DNA of 45,828 nucleotides from Candidatus Nomurabacteria bacterium (GTDB lineage: Bacteria; Patescibacteriota; Minisyncoccia; Phycocordibacterales; UBA9973), in assembly GCA_021413905.1 (NCBI GenBank), contig JAIOPO010000006.1, forward strand, positions 1-45,828, written 5' to 3'. A program made the position numbers and the translations under genes. Shown in pieces: positions 1-7,951 of this stretch. How positions within the stretch are numbered: the stretch's first letter is position 1; each line of letters begins with the position of its first letter. The notes under the pieces are model-generated. The model was not told the DNA's origin. It worked only from the letters and a program-made list of their open reading frames with translations, and did no database searches.

Positions 1-1331
1 TGATATTCGACAGACAATTTTTCAAAATATTTTTTATCAATCAAGATACCATAATCCTGCATTTCTTTTATGATGTGCATTATCGGCTTTTCTATTTCTT
101 CATATACTAAATCCAATTTGTCTTCTTTTAATTTCTTGAAAATATATTCATAAGCTGTGTCGAAAGATGTAGTTTTTGCGAAAAATAAAATATCATCCAA
201 TTTCGGCACAGATATATCGGAATTTATAAGCCAAAGGGCTATGGACGCTTCTTGGAGTTTTTCAGAATCCACAGGGACATTATCGGAAGAATCTTCGCTA
301 CTACCAGAAGGACCTTGACTGTGCAGATTCGCCGGCAAAGAATTCAAGGAGCCGTGGGTTCCCTGTCCTATGTCTCCGAGGGCGAAGGCGGGAGAATTTT
401 TTGCCGGCAAATTGCTACTAAAAAAACTTTTCAAACGCGCAAATAAACTCCTAAATTCAAATTGCACAAAAGTTTTTTCCACTTTACCCAAATCCGCATT
501 TTCCCAAAAAGTTTTTTCTGGAATTTTAAAATCAATCGGAGCGTCTTTGCGTATCGTCGCCAAAACTTTTGAAAACAAAGCTTCATCTTCGTTGTTTTTT
601 ATGAGCTCCACCATTCGTGGTTTGATACCCGCTTTTTCAAAATCTTCCGGTGATTTTTTTATTTTTTTATAAATTTCCTCTATAGTTCCAAAAGTTTTTA
701 TCAAATCGGTGGCAGTCTTTTCGCCGATACCTTTAATGCCGATAATATTATCTGACGGATCTCCTCTTAAACCTTTATAATCCGGTAAAAGTTTCGGGCT
801 AAAACCAAAACGCGCAAATACTGCTTCTTCGTCATATAAAATAGTATCATTGATTCCCTTTTTCAAAGTATACACTTGCACTTTTTTACCATCTACAAGT
901 TGCATCGTATCCATATCGCCTGATGCAATAATTATTTTTATATTCTTTTCCTTTTTTAAATTTTCTGTAATAGTCCCCAAAATATCATCCGCTTCAAAAC
1001 CAGGAGCATCGTAAATAGGAACATTAAAAGCTTCAAAAATTTCGCGAGATTGTTTCAATTGTGAAATAAGAGCATCATCTGTCTTTGCTCTGCCTGCTTT
1101 ATAAGCGTCATAAGCTTCATGGCGAAAAGTTTTTTGTGGCAAATCATAACAGGCGATAATGTAATCGGGTTTCAAATCCGTGATAATCTTCATTATCATA
1201 GTTGAAAGCCCATACAATGCTCCTGTCGGCTCGCCTCTAGACGACAAAAATTCCGGCAAGGCATGATACGCTCGGTGTATTATCGCATGTGAATCAAGCA
1301 AAACCAGAGTTTTAATTTTAGACTTTTCCAT
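1..1331 (-). CDS. polA: DNA polymerase I, N-terminal part (5'-3' exonuclease domain and start of the following region); truncated by window edge
   Basis: Manual minus-strand translation from ATG at 1331: MEKSKIKTLVLLDSHAIIHRAYHALPEFLSSRGEPTGALYGL...DYKGLRGDPSDNIIGIKGIGEKTATDLI..., typical PolA 5' nuclease motifs. Not in ORF track because it leaves the window. Confidence 0.93.
   Translation of the reverse strand, partial: MEKSKIKTLVLLDSHAIIHRAYHALPEFLSSRGEPTGALYGLSTMIMKIITDLKPDYIIACYDLPQKTFRHEAYDAYKAGRAKTDDALISQLKQSREIFEAFNVPIYDAPGFEADDILGTITENLKKEKNIKIIIASGDMDTMQLVDGKKVQVYTLKKGINDTILYDEEAVFARFGFSPKLLPDYKGLRGDPSDNIIGIKGIGEKTATDLIKTFGTIEEIYKKIKKSPEDFEKAGIKPRMVELIKNNEDEALFSKVLATIRKDAPIDFKIPEKTFWENADLGKVEKTFVQFEFRSLFARLKSFFSSNLPAKNSPAFALGDIGQGTHGSLNSLPANLHSQGPSGSSEDSSDNVPVDSEKLQEASIALWLINSDISVPKLDDILFFAKTTSFDTAYEYIFKKLKEDKLDLVYEEIEKPIMHIIKEMQDYGILIDKKYFEKLSVEY
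327..412 (-). repeat. In-frame GC-rich inverted-repeat insert in the polA interdomain linker (different core)
   Basis: ATTCGCCGGCAAAGAATTC (327-345) versus rc of 394-412 ATTTGCCGGCAAAAAATTC, 17/19 match; encodes NLPAKNSPAFALGDIGQGTHGSLNSLPANL. Confidence 0.65.
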
Positions 1332-1338
1332 AGGAAAA

Positions 1339-1821
1339 TTATAACATTTTTATCTTGAATTTTCTGTGTCCTTCTTTCGTATGAGCAATTGAAATTTTAT
1401 GATGTTTTTTAGGCATAGCTTTGGCGACATTTTCCGGCCATTCAATAAAAATAATATTCTCCGGATTTTTTATAATTTCCGCCCAACCTAAATGCAAAAG
1501 TTCTTTATGATTTTTCAGGCGGTAAGCATCCAGATGAAATAGATTCTTAAAGCTATGGATACACCCCCTCGCCCTTTGGGCACTCCCCCTTAGCAGGGGG
1601 AGAGGATAGCGTTTCATCACCACAAAAGTCGGACTATTTACTTTCTTTTTTATACCAAAATGTTTCGCAAAAAGTTGAGTAAAAGAAGTCTTGCCTGCTC
1701 CTAAATCTCCGGACAATGTTACCACTGTCGCATTTTTCATATTTTTATTTTTTAAAATCTTATTAAAAAATTCCTTTGCAATTTCTTCCGTATCTTTTAT
1801 ATTTTTTGAAATTTTCAGCAT
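1339..1821 (-). CDS. tsaE: tRNA threonylcarbamoyladenosine biosynthesis ATPase TsaE, with in-frame loop insertion
   Basis: SGDLGAGKTSFTQLFAKHFGIKKKVNSPTFVV P-loop motif and HLDAYRL / IIFIEWPEN motifs of the TsaE family. Confidence 0.9.
   Translation of the reverse strand: MLKISKNIKDTEEIAKEFFNKILKNKNMKNATVVTLSGDLGAGKTSFTQLFAKHFGIKKKVNSPTFVVMKRYPLPLLRGSAQRARGCIHSFKNLFHLDAYRLKNHKELLHLGWAEIIKNPENIIFIEWPENVAKAMPKKHHKISIAHTKEGHRKFKIKML
1553..1610 (-). repeat. In-frame GC-rich hairpin insert in tsaE
   Basis: CTCCCCCT-tagc-AGGGGGAG hairpin (1583-1602) plus GCCC-ttt-GGGC; encodes PLPLLRGSAQRARGCIHS between conserved TsaE motifs. Confidence 0.65.
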
Positions 1822-1860
1822 ATTTTCATATTAGCATTTCCTTAAAAATTTCCAAATAAA

Positions 1861-1887
1861 AAAGCGTTTCGTATAACGAAACGCTTT
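1861..1887 (-). terminator. Intrinsic terminator of the 1907-3097 gene
   Basis: AAAGCGTTTCGT-ata-ACGAAACGCTTT hairpin followed on the minus strand by TTTTTATTT. Confidence 0.75.
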
Positions 1888-1906
1888 GTTCTTTTTTATG
1901 ATCATC

Positions 1907-3097
1907 TCAATGACGACCATAACCGGTTGGCGAACTACCATAACCGGAAAAATTTGAACTTCCTGGTAAAACATATTGTCCACCAGGATTAACGCCATAA
2001 CCAGAGAAATCTTTACTACCAGCGGGAGTAATACCGTATCCTCCAATCTGATACGAACCACCAGGATTGTTGCCATAACCCCCAACATTTCCCTGATAAT
2101 TACCCATAGATCCGTATCCAGGCAAACCGTACCATCCACCAGGATTATTTCCATAACCGGAAACATTTCCATAACATCCATGATTATTTCCATAACCACT
2201 GATATTGTGTTGGTAATTTAAATTACCACAATTATGGCTGTAACCATACGCAACAGGTAAATTATAACCTGCAAACATAATCCAAGGATTATATCCATAA
2301 GCATAATAATAACCAGGTGTTGGTATTGGATTATAACCACTAGGACTACAATTCTGGTAACCAGAAACTACTTTCTGGCAAACAGACGGTATTTCCATTG
2401 GTTTGGTTTGAACAACATTGCTAGCAAAAAATTGATAGCTTTGTTCTCCTTGGGGCAACTCTCCACCAGGAGCATAAACTGTATCGTGAATAAAAACTTC
2501 ACGATAAACAATTACTGGTTTACACTCTTCCTTTGGAGAGAATAATTTTTCTAAAACAGTTTCATTATTCTTGAAACCTTGTTTCGTGTTTCCACAAACA
2601 AGGCAAACCAAACTACGAACAGGATATTGTTTATCCAAGTTCAAAATTTTAGTTATATCAAGAAACAAAACGGCTTCATTTGAAGAGTACGAATCTCTTT
2701 TAATGAAACCAAAACCATTTTTTTGTACATCGTCTATTTCGTAGACTCCGGCAGACCAACCTTCCGTTCCTTCATACATTCTGTTTAGGAAGTATAAAGC
2801 AATACGAGGTGTCACCTTTTCCACTTCCCAATTCTTTTTAATTTCAGAAACCCAGCCATCTTTTTCGGCTGTTTCCTGAATTCTCAAAGAAAGTTTTTCT
2901 AAATATGAAACTTTCATTTCATAAATTGAAACAACTTCCTCTTTAGAATAAGGAGCCTTATATTTTTTATAAGGCAAGAAGGGACTCCCTTGGCCAAAGC
3001 ACTCAAGCCCAAAGGCGAATGCGATAATAACCAAAATAAACAAAACTATATTTTTCATATTTTCTTTTTTCAATTTACAGAAAAGCCACATGGCCAT
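1907..3097 (-). CDS. Secreted protein with C-terminal Gly/Tyr/Asn/Pro-rich repeats; real start probably the internal Met at MKNIVLFILVIIAFAFG
   Basis: Hydrophobic N-terminal segment followed by repeats such as GYGNNPGGWY, GYGNNPGGSY, GYGVNPGGQY, GYGSSPTGY. Confidence 0.75.
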   Translation of the reverse strand: MAMWLFCKLKKENMKNIVLFILVIIAFAFGLECFGQGSPFLPYKKYKAPYSKEEVVSIYEMKVSYLEKLSLRIQETAEKDGWVSEIKKNWEVEKVTPRIALYFLNRMYEGTEGWSAGVYEIDDVQKNGFGFIKRDSYSSNEAVLFLDITKILNLDKQYPVRSLVCLVCGNTKQGFKNNETVLEKLFSPKEECKPVIVYREVFIHDTVYAPGGELPQGEQSYQFFASNVVQTKPMEIPSVCQKVVSGYQNCSPSGYNPIPTPGYYYAYGYNPWIMFAGYNLPVAYGYSHNCGNLNYQHNISGYGNNHGCYGNVSGYGNNPGGWYGLPGYGSMGNYQGNVGGYGNNPGGSYQIGGYGITPAGSKDFSGYGVNPGGQYVLPGSSNFSGYGSSPTGYGRH

Positions 3098-3175
3098 CTA
3101 GAGGAAAGTATATCATATTTTATATCAAAAGTCAAGGTATAGTAAAATCAATAAATACTGTATAATAAAGACATT

Positions 3176-4873
3176 ATGGCGCAATTTGATGAAGAAAAAG
3201 AAAATAAACAATTAGACGAAATCCACAAAGCTGAAGAAGAACAACTTGTGGAAGTTTTAGCAGGATCAAAATACAACCTACCTTACATAAATCTTTTGCC
3301 GATAGGTATAGACAATGAAGCCTTACGCGCCATTTCAGAAAAAGATGCGAGAGAAATGAACATAGGTCCTTTCAAACTTTCTGGAAAAAATATCTACATA
3401 GCATTACGTTCCCCTTCTGATGATCTGATAAGTAAATTAAAGGATGATATGGAAAGAAAAAATCTAGTCCCTACTTTTTATATGGCATCTAGTTCTAGTT
3501 TAAATAAAATATGGAACAGATATCAAGAACTTTCTATGGCAGAAAATTCAAAAGTGGGAGGCATAGATATTTCTGCAGAAATACTCCGAGATACAGCTAA
3601 AAATATTCAAAAAATGCAAGACATGGAAAAATTAATTTTGTCTGCAATGGAAGGAAAACAAATTCATAAAATTTCTCATATCTTGGAAATAATTCTCGCC
3701 GGAGCTATCGCTATACAAGCTTCAGACATACACATAGAAGCCGAACAAGACAGGAGCAGATTGCGTCTTCGCTTAGATGGAGTTTTGCATGATGTTATGT
3801 TTTTTGATTTAAGTGTTTACCATTTATTAAATTCAAGAATAAAACTTTTATCTGGAATGAAGTTAACTTCACGCACTGCGCAAGACGGACGCTTTAGTAT
3901 TATGGAAGAAAAAGAAGAAATAAGTATTCGTGCTTCTCTTATCCCTGGTGCATATGGAGAATCAATAGTGATGCGTATTTTAGATCCAAAATCCATCCAA
4001 GTAAAACTAGAAGATATGGGTATCGAGCCATATCTATTTTCCATAATTGAAGCAGAAATTAAAAAACCAAACGGTATGATACTCGTCACTGGGCCGACAG
4101 GATCCGGAAAAACAACGACTCTTTATGCTTTTTTAAATAAAATATATTCACCAGAAATTAAAATAATCACAATTGAAGATCCTATAGAATATCATCTGAC
4201 AGGCATAACCCAAACACAAACAGACAACGAAAAAGGATATACATTCCTTGAAGGTTTGCGTAGTGGACTTCGGCAAGATCCTGACGTGGTAATGGTCGGA
4301 GAAATACGTGATGCTGAAACTGCAAAAATTGCCGTCGAATCTGCACTCACTGGACACTTGGTATTCTCTACTTTACACACAAACAATGCAGCCGGAGTTA
4401 TTCCCCGTCTTATTGACCTTGAAGTGAATCCAAAAATAATGGTGTCCGCATTATCACTTTCAATAGCTCAACGTCTCGTAAGAAAACTTTGCCAAGCTTG
4501 TAAAAAAGAAAAGACACTTACTGAAGAAGAAAATAAAACAATTAAAACAATAATGAACGGCATTAAAGAAGAAGGTAAAGATTTAAAAAATTACAATATA
4601 AATCCAGACGCTCCTGTAAAAGTTTTTTCAGCTGTCGGCTGTGAAAAATGCAACATGACCGGCTACAAAGGACGAATGGGTATTTTTGAAGCCATAAAAA
4701 CAGATGAATCAATTGAAAAAATAATTCCTGAAAACCCTAGCGAACGTGAAATAAAAAAAGTCTCCTCACATCAAGGCATACTCTCTATGCGACAAGACGG
4801 CATTGTAAAAATATTAAATGGAATTACTTCAATAGATGAAGTGCAAAGCGTAGTTGATCTAAATGAAGAATAG
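3176..4873 (+). CDS. pilB: GspE/PilB-type ATPase (type IV pilus assembly / type II secretion family)
   Basis: Walker A GPTGSGKTTTLYA, ASDIHIE, EIRDAETAKIAVESALTGHLVFSTLHTN, CxxC motifs (CQAC, CEKC). Confidence 0.92.
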   Translation: MAQFDEEKENKQLDEIHKAEEEQLVEVLAGSKYNLPYINLLPIGIDNEALRAISEKDAREMNIGPFKLSGKNIYIALRSPSDDLISKLKDDMERKNLVPTFYMASSSSLNKIWNRYQELSMAENSKVGGIDISAEILRDTAKNIQKMQDMEKLILSAMEGKQIHKISHILEIILAGAIAIQASDIHIEAEQDRSRLRLRLDGVLHDVMFFDLSVYHLLNSRIKLLSGMKLTSRTAQDGRFSIMEEKEEISIRASLIPGAYGESIVMRILDPKSIQVKLEDMGIEPYLFSIIEAEIKKPNGMILVTGPTGSGKTTTLYAFLNKIYSPEIKIITIEDPIEYHLTGITQTQTDNEKGYTFLEGLRSGLRQDPDVVMVGEIRDAETAKIAVESALTGHLVFSTLHTNNAAGVIPRLIDLEVNPKIMVSALSLSIAQRLVRKLCQACKKEKTLTEEENKTIKTIMNGIKEEGKDLKNYNINPDAPVKVFSAVGCEKCNMTGYKGRMGIFEAIKTDESIEKIIPENPSEREIKKVSSHQGILSMRQDGIVKILNGITSIDEVQSVVDLNEE

Positions 4874-4879
4874 ACAATA

Positions 4880-5036
4880 AAAAAACACTAATCTCTAAAC
4901 AATCCTTTTAAAACTGAGCTTCAAAAGTAACAAATTCTTGAAGGATGGTGCCAGCGAACTAATAAAAGTGCCGAGACGTCCTACGCAAACCTGTATAACC
5001 AGGGGCTGATTGCTTAGAGATTAGTGTCCTCTAATG
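4880..5036 (-). ncRNA. Candidate structured non-coding RNA of unknown family
   Basis: Arms 4886-4904 and 5008-5026 form a 19-bp closing stem; the one non-Watson-Crick position is G-U only on the minus strand. Minus-strand T7 tract follows the stem; TATAAT (rc of 5042-5047) lies just upstream. Internal hairpins CTTCAA...TTGAAG and CCTG...CAGG. No ORF. Confidence 0.55.
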
Positions 5037-5138
5037 TTTTTATTATACTATATCCACAAGCAAGTAAATGCTATAATGTGAATATCGTGTTGATATGTCA
5101 AAATCAATTACAAAAAGAGTATAGCATATTAGAAAAAA

Positions 5139-6155
5139 ATGTCAAGCGAAAATACTAAAAAAGAAAAAGTATCTACTGATGATAAATACCTCGATCAGGC
5201 ACTTCGACCTTCTCGTTGGGACGACTATATAGGTCAAAAACATATAAAAGACAACGTTAAAATCCTCTTGCGAGCAGCAGAAGAACGTGGACACATACCT
5301 GAACACATACTTTTTTACGGCCCTCCAGGACTTGGAAAAACTACTTTGGCACACCTGATAGCCAAAGAAACCGGCAGACAAATGAAAATAACCTCCGGTC
5401 CGGCGATAGAAAAAGTCGGGGATTTGGCTTCTATACTTACAAATCTATCTCCTGGAGATATTATCTTTATAGACGAAATACACAGACTAAATAAAATGGT
5501 AGAAGAGATACTTTATCCGGCAATGGAGTCCGGAGTTCTCGATATCATCATCGGCAAAGGGCCTTCCGCTCGCACCATACAGCTAGACCTGCCTCCATTT
5601 ACACTGATAGCAGCGACGACTCGTGTGGCACTCGTGTCTTCCCCTCTTCGTTCTCGTTTCTCCGGCGGAGTTTTTCGTTTGGAATTTTATTCCAATGAAG
5701 AAATTGCGGAAATAATTCGCCGTTCAAGTAAACTTTTGGAAACAGAACTCGAAGAAGATGCATTAAATGAAATCTCAAAAAGAAGTAGATTCACTCCGCG
5801 CACTGCGAATTACTTTTTAAAAAGAGTTCGCGATTACGCACAAGTAAATAAAAAGTCTCTCGATAAAAAAACTGTAAAAGAAGCTCTAGACATGCTTGCA
5901 ATAGATGAAATAGGATTAAATGCATCTGACAGAAAGTTCTTGGAAGTTTTGATTGAAAAATTTAATGGTGGTCCAGTGGGACTCAAAACAATTTGCGCCG
6001 CTTTATCTGAAGAAGAATCAACTGTCGAAGAAGTCATCGAACCATATCTCATCCAACTCGGACTCCTCGAACGCACCGCCCGTGGACGCGTAGCAACAGA
6101 AAAAGCATATACGCATTTGGGTTTTGATTTACCTTCTGAAATAAAAAAAGATTAA
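5139..6155 (+). CDS. ruvB: Holliday junction branch migration ATPase RuvB
   Basis: RPSRWDDYIGQ, LFYGPPGLGKTTLAHLIA, IDEIHRLN, SPLRSRFSG motifs. Confidence 0.97.
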   Translation: MSSENTKKEKVSTDDKYLDQALRPSRWDDYIGQKHIKDNVKILLRAAEERGHIPEHILFYGPPGLGKTTLAHLIAKETGRQMKITSGPAIEKVGDLASILTNLSPGDIIFIDEIHRLNKMVEEILYPAMESGVLDIIIGKGPSARTIQLDLPPFTLIAATTRVALVSSPLRSRFSGGVFRLEFYSNEEIAEIIRRSSKLLETELEEDALNEISKRSRFTPRTANYFLKRVRDYAQVNKKSLDKKTVKEALDMLAIDEIGLNASDRKFLEVLIEKFNGGPVGLKTICAALSEEESTVEEVIEPYLIQLGLLERTARGRVATEKAYTHLGFDLPSEIKKD

Positions 6156-6156
6156 T

Positions 6157-7149
6157 ATGTTTTTGCTTTTACTAATGACAGCTTTAATAGTTTTACTATC
6201 CGGCATTTTTGCAATGTCCGAAGCTTCCATATTTACAATTTCCGGCACTAAAGCAGAAGCATTAAAAAATGAAAAAGTATCTGGAGCAGAATCTTTACTG
6301 AAGATAAAAAATAAAATAAATAAACCAATAATAACTTTGGTTGTTTTAAACAATGTAGTCAGCATTGCGGGCAGTATATTTGTCGGTTTTTATTCAGCAA
6401 AAGTTTTTGATCATAAATTTGTAGGAATTATTTCTGCAATGATTACAATCATAATCATATTGTTTGCGGAAATTATTCCAAAAACTATCGGTGAAAGGTA
6501 TTCAGAAAAAATATCTTTGACGATTTCAAAACCGATACTTTTTCTTTCTAATATTTTCACACCGATAGTATGGTTCGTGGAACTTTTTACAAAAAATTTT
6601 TCTGATGTCAGAAAAATAACTTCCGAAGAAGAATTAAAAATACTTTCTCGTATGGGTCATATGGAAGGCTCAATAGAACAAGACGAAAGAGAAATAATAG
6701 AAAAAGTTTTCACTATGAATGACCTCACTGCAAAAGATATCATGACCCCTCGCACAGTAATGGAAGCTCTGGAGAAAGACCAATTATTGGATGAAATAAT
6801 GCCAAAATTACAAAATGCCCCCTTCTCTCGATACCCTGTATATGAAAAAAATATTGATAATATTGTGGGATTTGTCAGAACATTGAATTTACTCCAAGCA
6901 TTGAATGTAGGAGAAAACAAAAAGACTGTCGGTTTTTTTACAAAAAAAATATTGGAAGTTCGTGAAACTGTAAAATTGGACATATTGCTCACTATTTTTC
7001 AAAAAACTAAAAATCACATAGCTGTGGCTAAAGATGAATTCGGCGGAACTTCCGGTATCGTCACGCTCGAAGACGTACTCGAACAACTCGTCGGGGAAAT
7101 AATGGACGAGACAGATGAAGTCGCGGATTTAAGAGAGATGATAAAATAA
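6157..7149 (+). CDS. CNNM/CorC (HlyC) family membrane protein with CBS-pair domain
   Basis: DUF21-like N-terminal membrane region (SGIFAMSEASIFTIS...), then DIMTPRTVMEALEKDQ and FGGTSGIVTLEDVLEQLVGEIMDETD. Confidence 0.88.
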   Translation: MFLLLLMTALIVLLSGIFAMSEASIFTISGTKAEALKNEKVSGAESLLKIKNKINKPIITLVVLNNVVSIAGSIFVGFYSAKVFDHKFVGIISAMITIIIILFAEIIPKTIGERYSEKISLTISKPILFLSNIFTPIVWFVELFTKNFSDVRKITSEEELKILSRMGHMEGSIEQDEREIIEKVFTMNDLTAKDIMTPRTVMEALEKDQLLDEIMPKLQNAPFSRYPVYEKNIDNIVGFVRTLNLLQALNVGENKKTVGFFTKKILEVRETVKLDILLTIFQKTKNHIAVAKDEFGGTSGIVTLEDVLEQLVGEIMDETDEVADLREMIK

Positions 7150-7173
7150 TTTTAACTATGCTAAAATTCAAAT

Positions 7174-7671
7174 ATGATAATCTTAGGTATAGATCCAGGT
7201 TTTGAAAGGTTGGGTGTAGCGGTATTAGAAAAAAAAACAAACAGCAAAGAATCTGTGCTTTTTTCGGAGTGTTTTAAAACTTCGGCAAAATTGGAATTTG
7301 GAGAAAGATTGAAACTCATAGGCATAGAAGTAAAGAAAGTAATTAAAAAATACAATCCGGAAGTTTTATCAATAGAAACACTTTTTTTAACCAACAATCA
7401 AAAAACTGTGATGCATGTAGCAGAAGCACGCGGAGTGATAATATATGAAGCGATAAACGCAGGACTTAAAATATTTGAAGCTTCTCCACCGCAGATAAAA
7501 ATAGCGGTGACGGGCTATGGCAAGGCAGATAAAACACAAGTGATGAAAATGGTTAAAATGCTTGTAAGTATAGACAACGATAAAAAATCTGATGATGAAT
7601 TAGATGCCATAGCCATAGCAATCACAGGATTGGCGCACTTATCCACAGTTTATAAAAAAATGTCTTGCTAA
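7174..7671 (+). CDS. ruvC: Holliday junction endodeoxyribonuclease RuvC
   Basis: MIILGIDPGFERLGVAVLE, SIETLFLTNNQKTVMHVAEARGVI, SPPQIKIAVTGYGKADKTQV, DELDAIAIA. Confidence 0.95.
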   Translation: MIILGIDPGFERLGVAVLEKKTNSKESVLFSECFKTSAKLEFGERLKLIGIEVKKVIKKYNPEVLSIETLFLTNNQKTVMHVAEARGVIIYEAINAGLKIFEASPPQIKIAVTGYGKADKTQVMKMVKMLVSIDNDKKSDDELDAIAIAITGLAHLSTVYKKMSC

Positions 7672-7766
7672 ATATTTATATATTTGATAAAAAATAGGAA
7701 CGTAATTAAAAGTGTTTTTTAAAGGTCGTTTTTTTAAAAAAATTAAAATAAAAAAATCTCATAAAT

Positions 7767-7904
7767 ATGAGCTACGATGAAGAAAATGATGATTTAATGG
7801 GTATGTCATCTGACATAGATTTAGATGATCCATTGATCGATGATCTTGGAGACCTCAATTTCGGCGACGACAATGAGGACGACAATTTCGACAAAGACCA
7901 TTAA
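7767..7904 (+). CDS. Small very acidic protein (45 aa)
   Basis: Manual translation: MSYDEENDDLMGMSSDIDLDDPLIDDLGDLNFGDDNEDDNFDKDH*; followed directly by a strong terminator. Too short for the ORF track. Confidence 0.55.
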   Translation: MSYDEENDDLMGMSSDIDLDDPLIDDLGDLNFGDDNEDDNFDKDH

Positions 7905-7906
7905 TT

Positions 7907-7942
7907 AAAAAGCCCCGTTCGCATTTGCGAACGGGGCTTTTT
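7907..7942. terminator. Bidirectional intrinsic terminator
   Basis: AAAAAGCCCCGTTCGC-attt-GCGAACGGGGCTTTTT perfect 16-bp stem between convergent genes. Confidence 0.9.
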
Positions 7943-7951
7943 AATTTTATC

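Noticed and set aside
252-672. Plus-strand ORFs 252-446 and 370-672
   Set aside because: Antisense to the clear polA reading frame; no family features.
1976-2221. Plus-strand ORF and minus-strand 1831-2199 ORF across the Gly-Tyr repeat region
   Set aside because: Alternate-frame readings of the repetitive 1907-3097 gene; composition is a by-product of the repeats.
4880-5036. SRP RNA, tmRNA or RNase P RNA at this locus
   Set aside because: Searched by eye for SRP GGAAGGAAGCAG-type loop, tmRNA T-arm and RNase P GAGGAAAGTCC-type motifs; none present.
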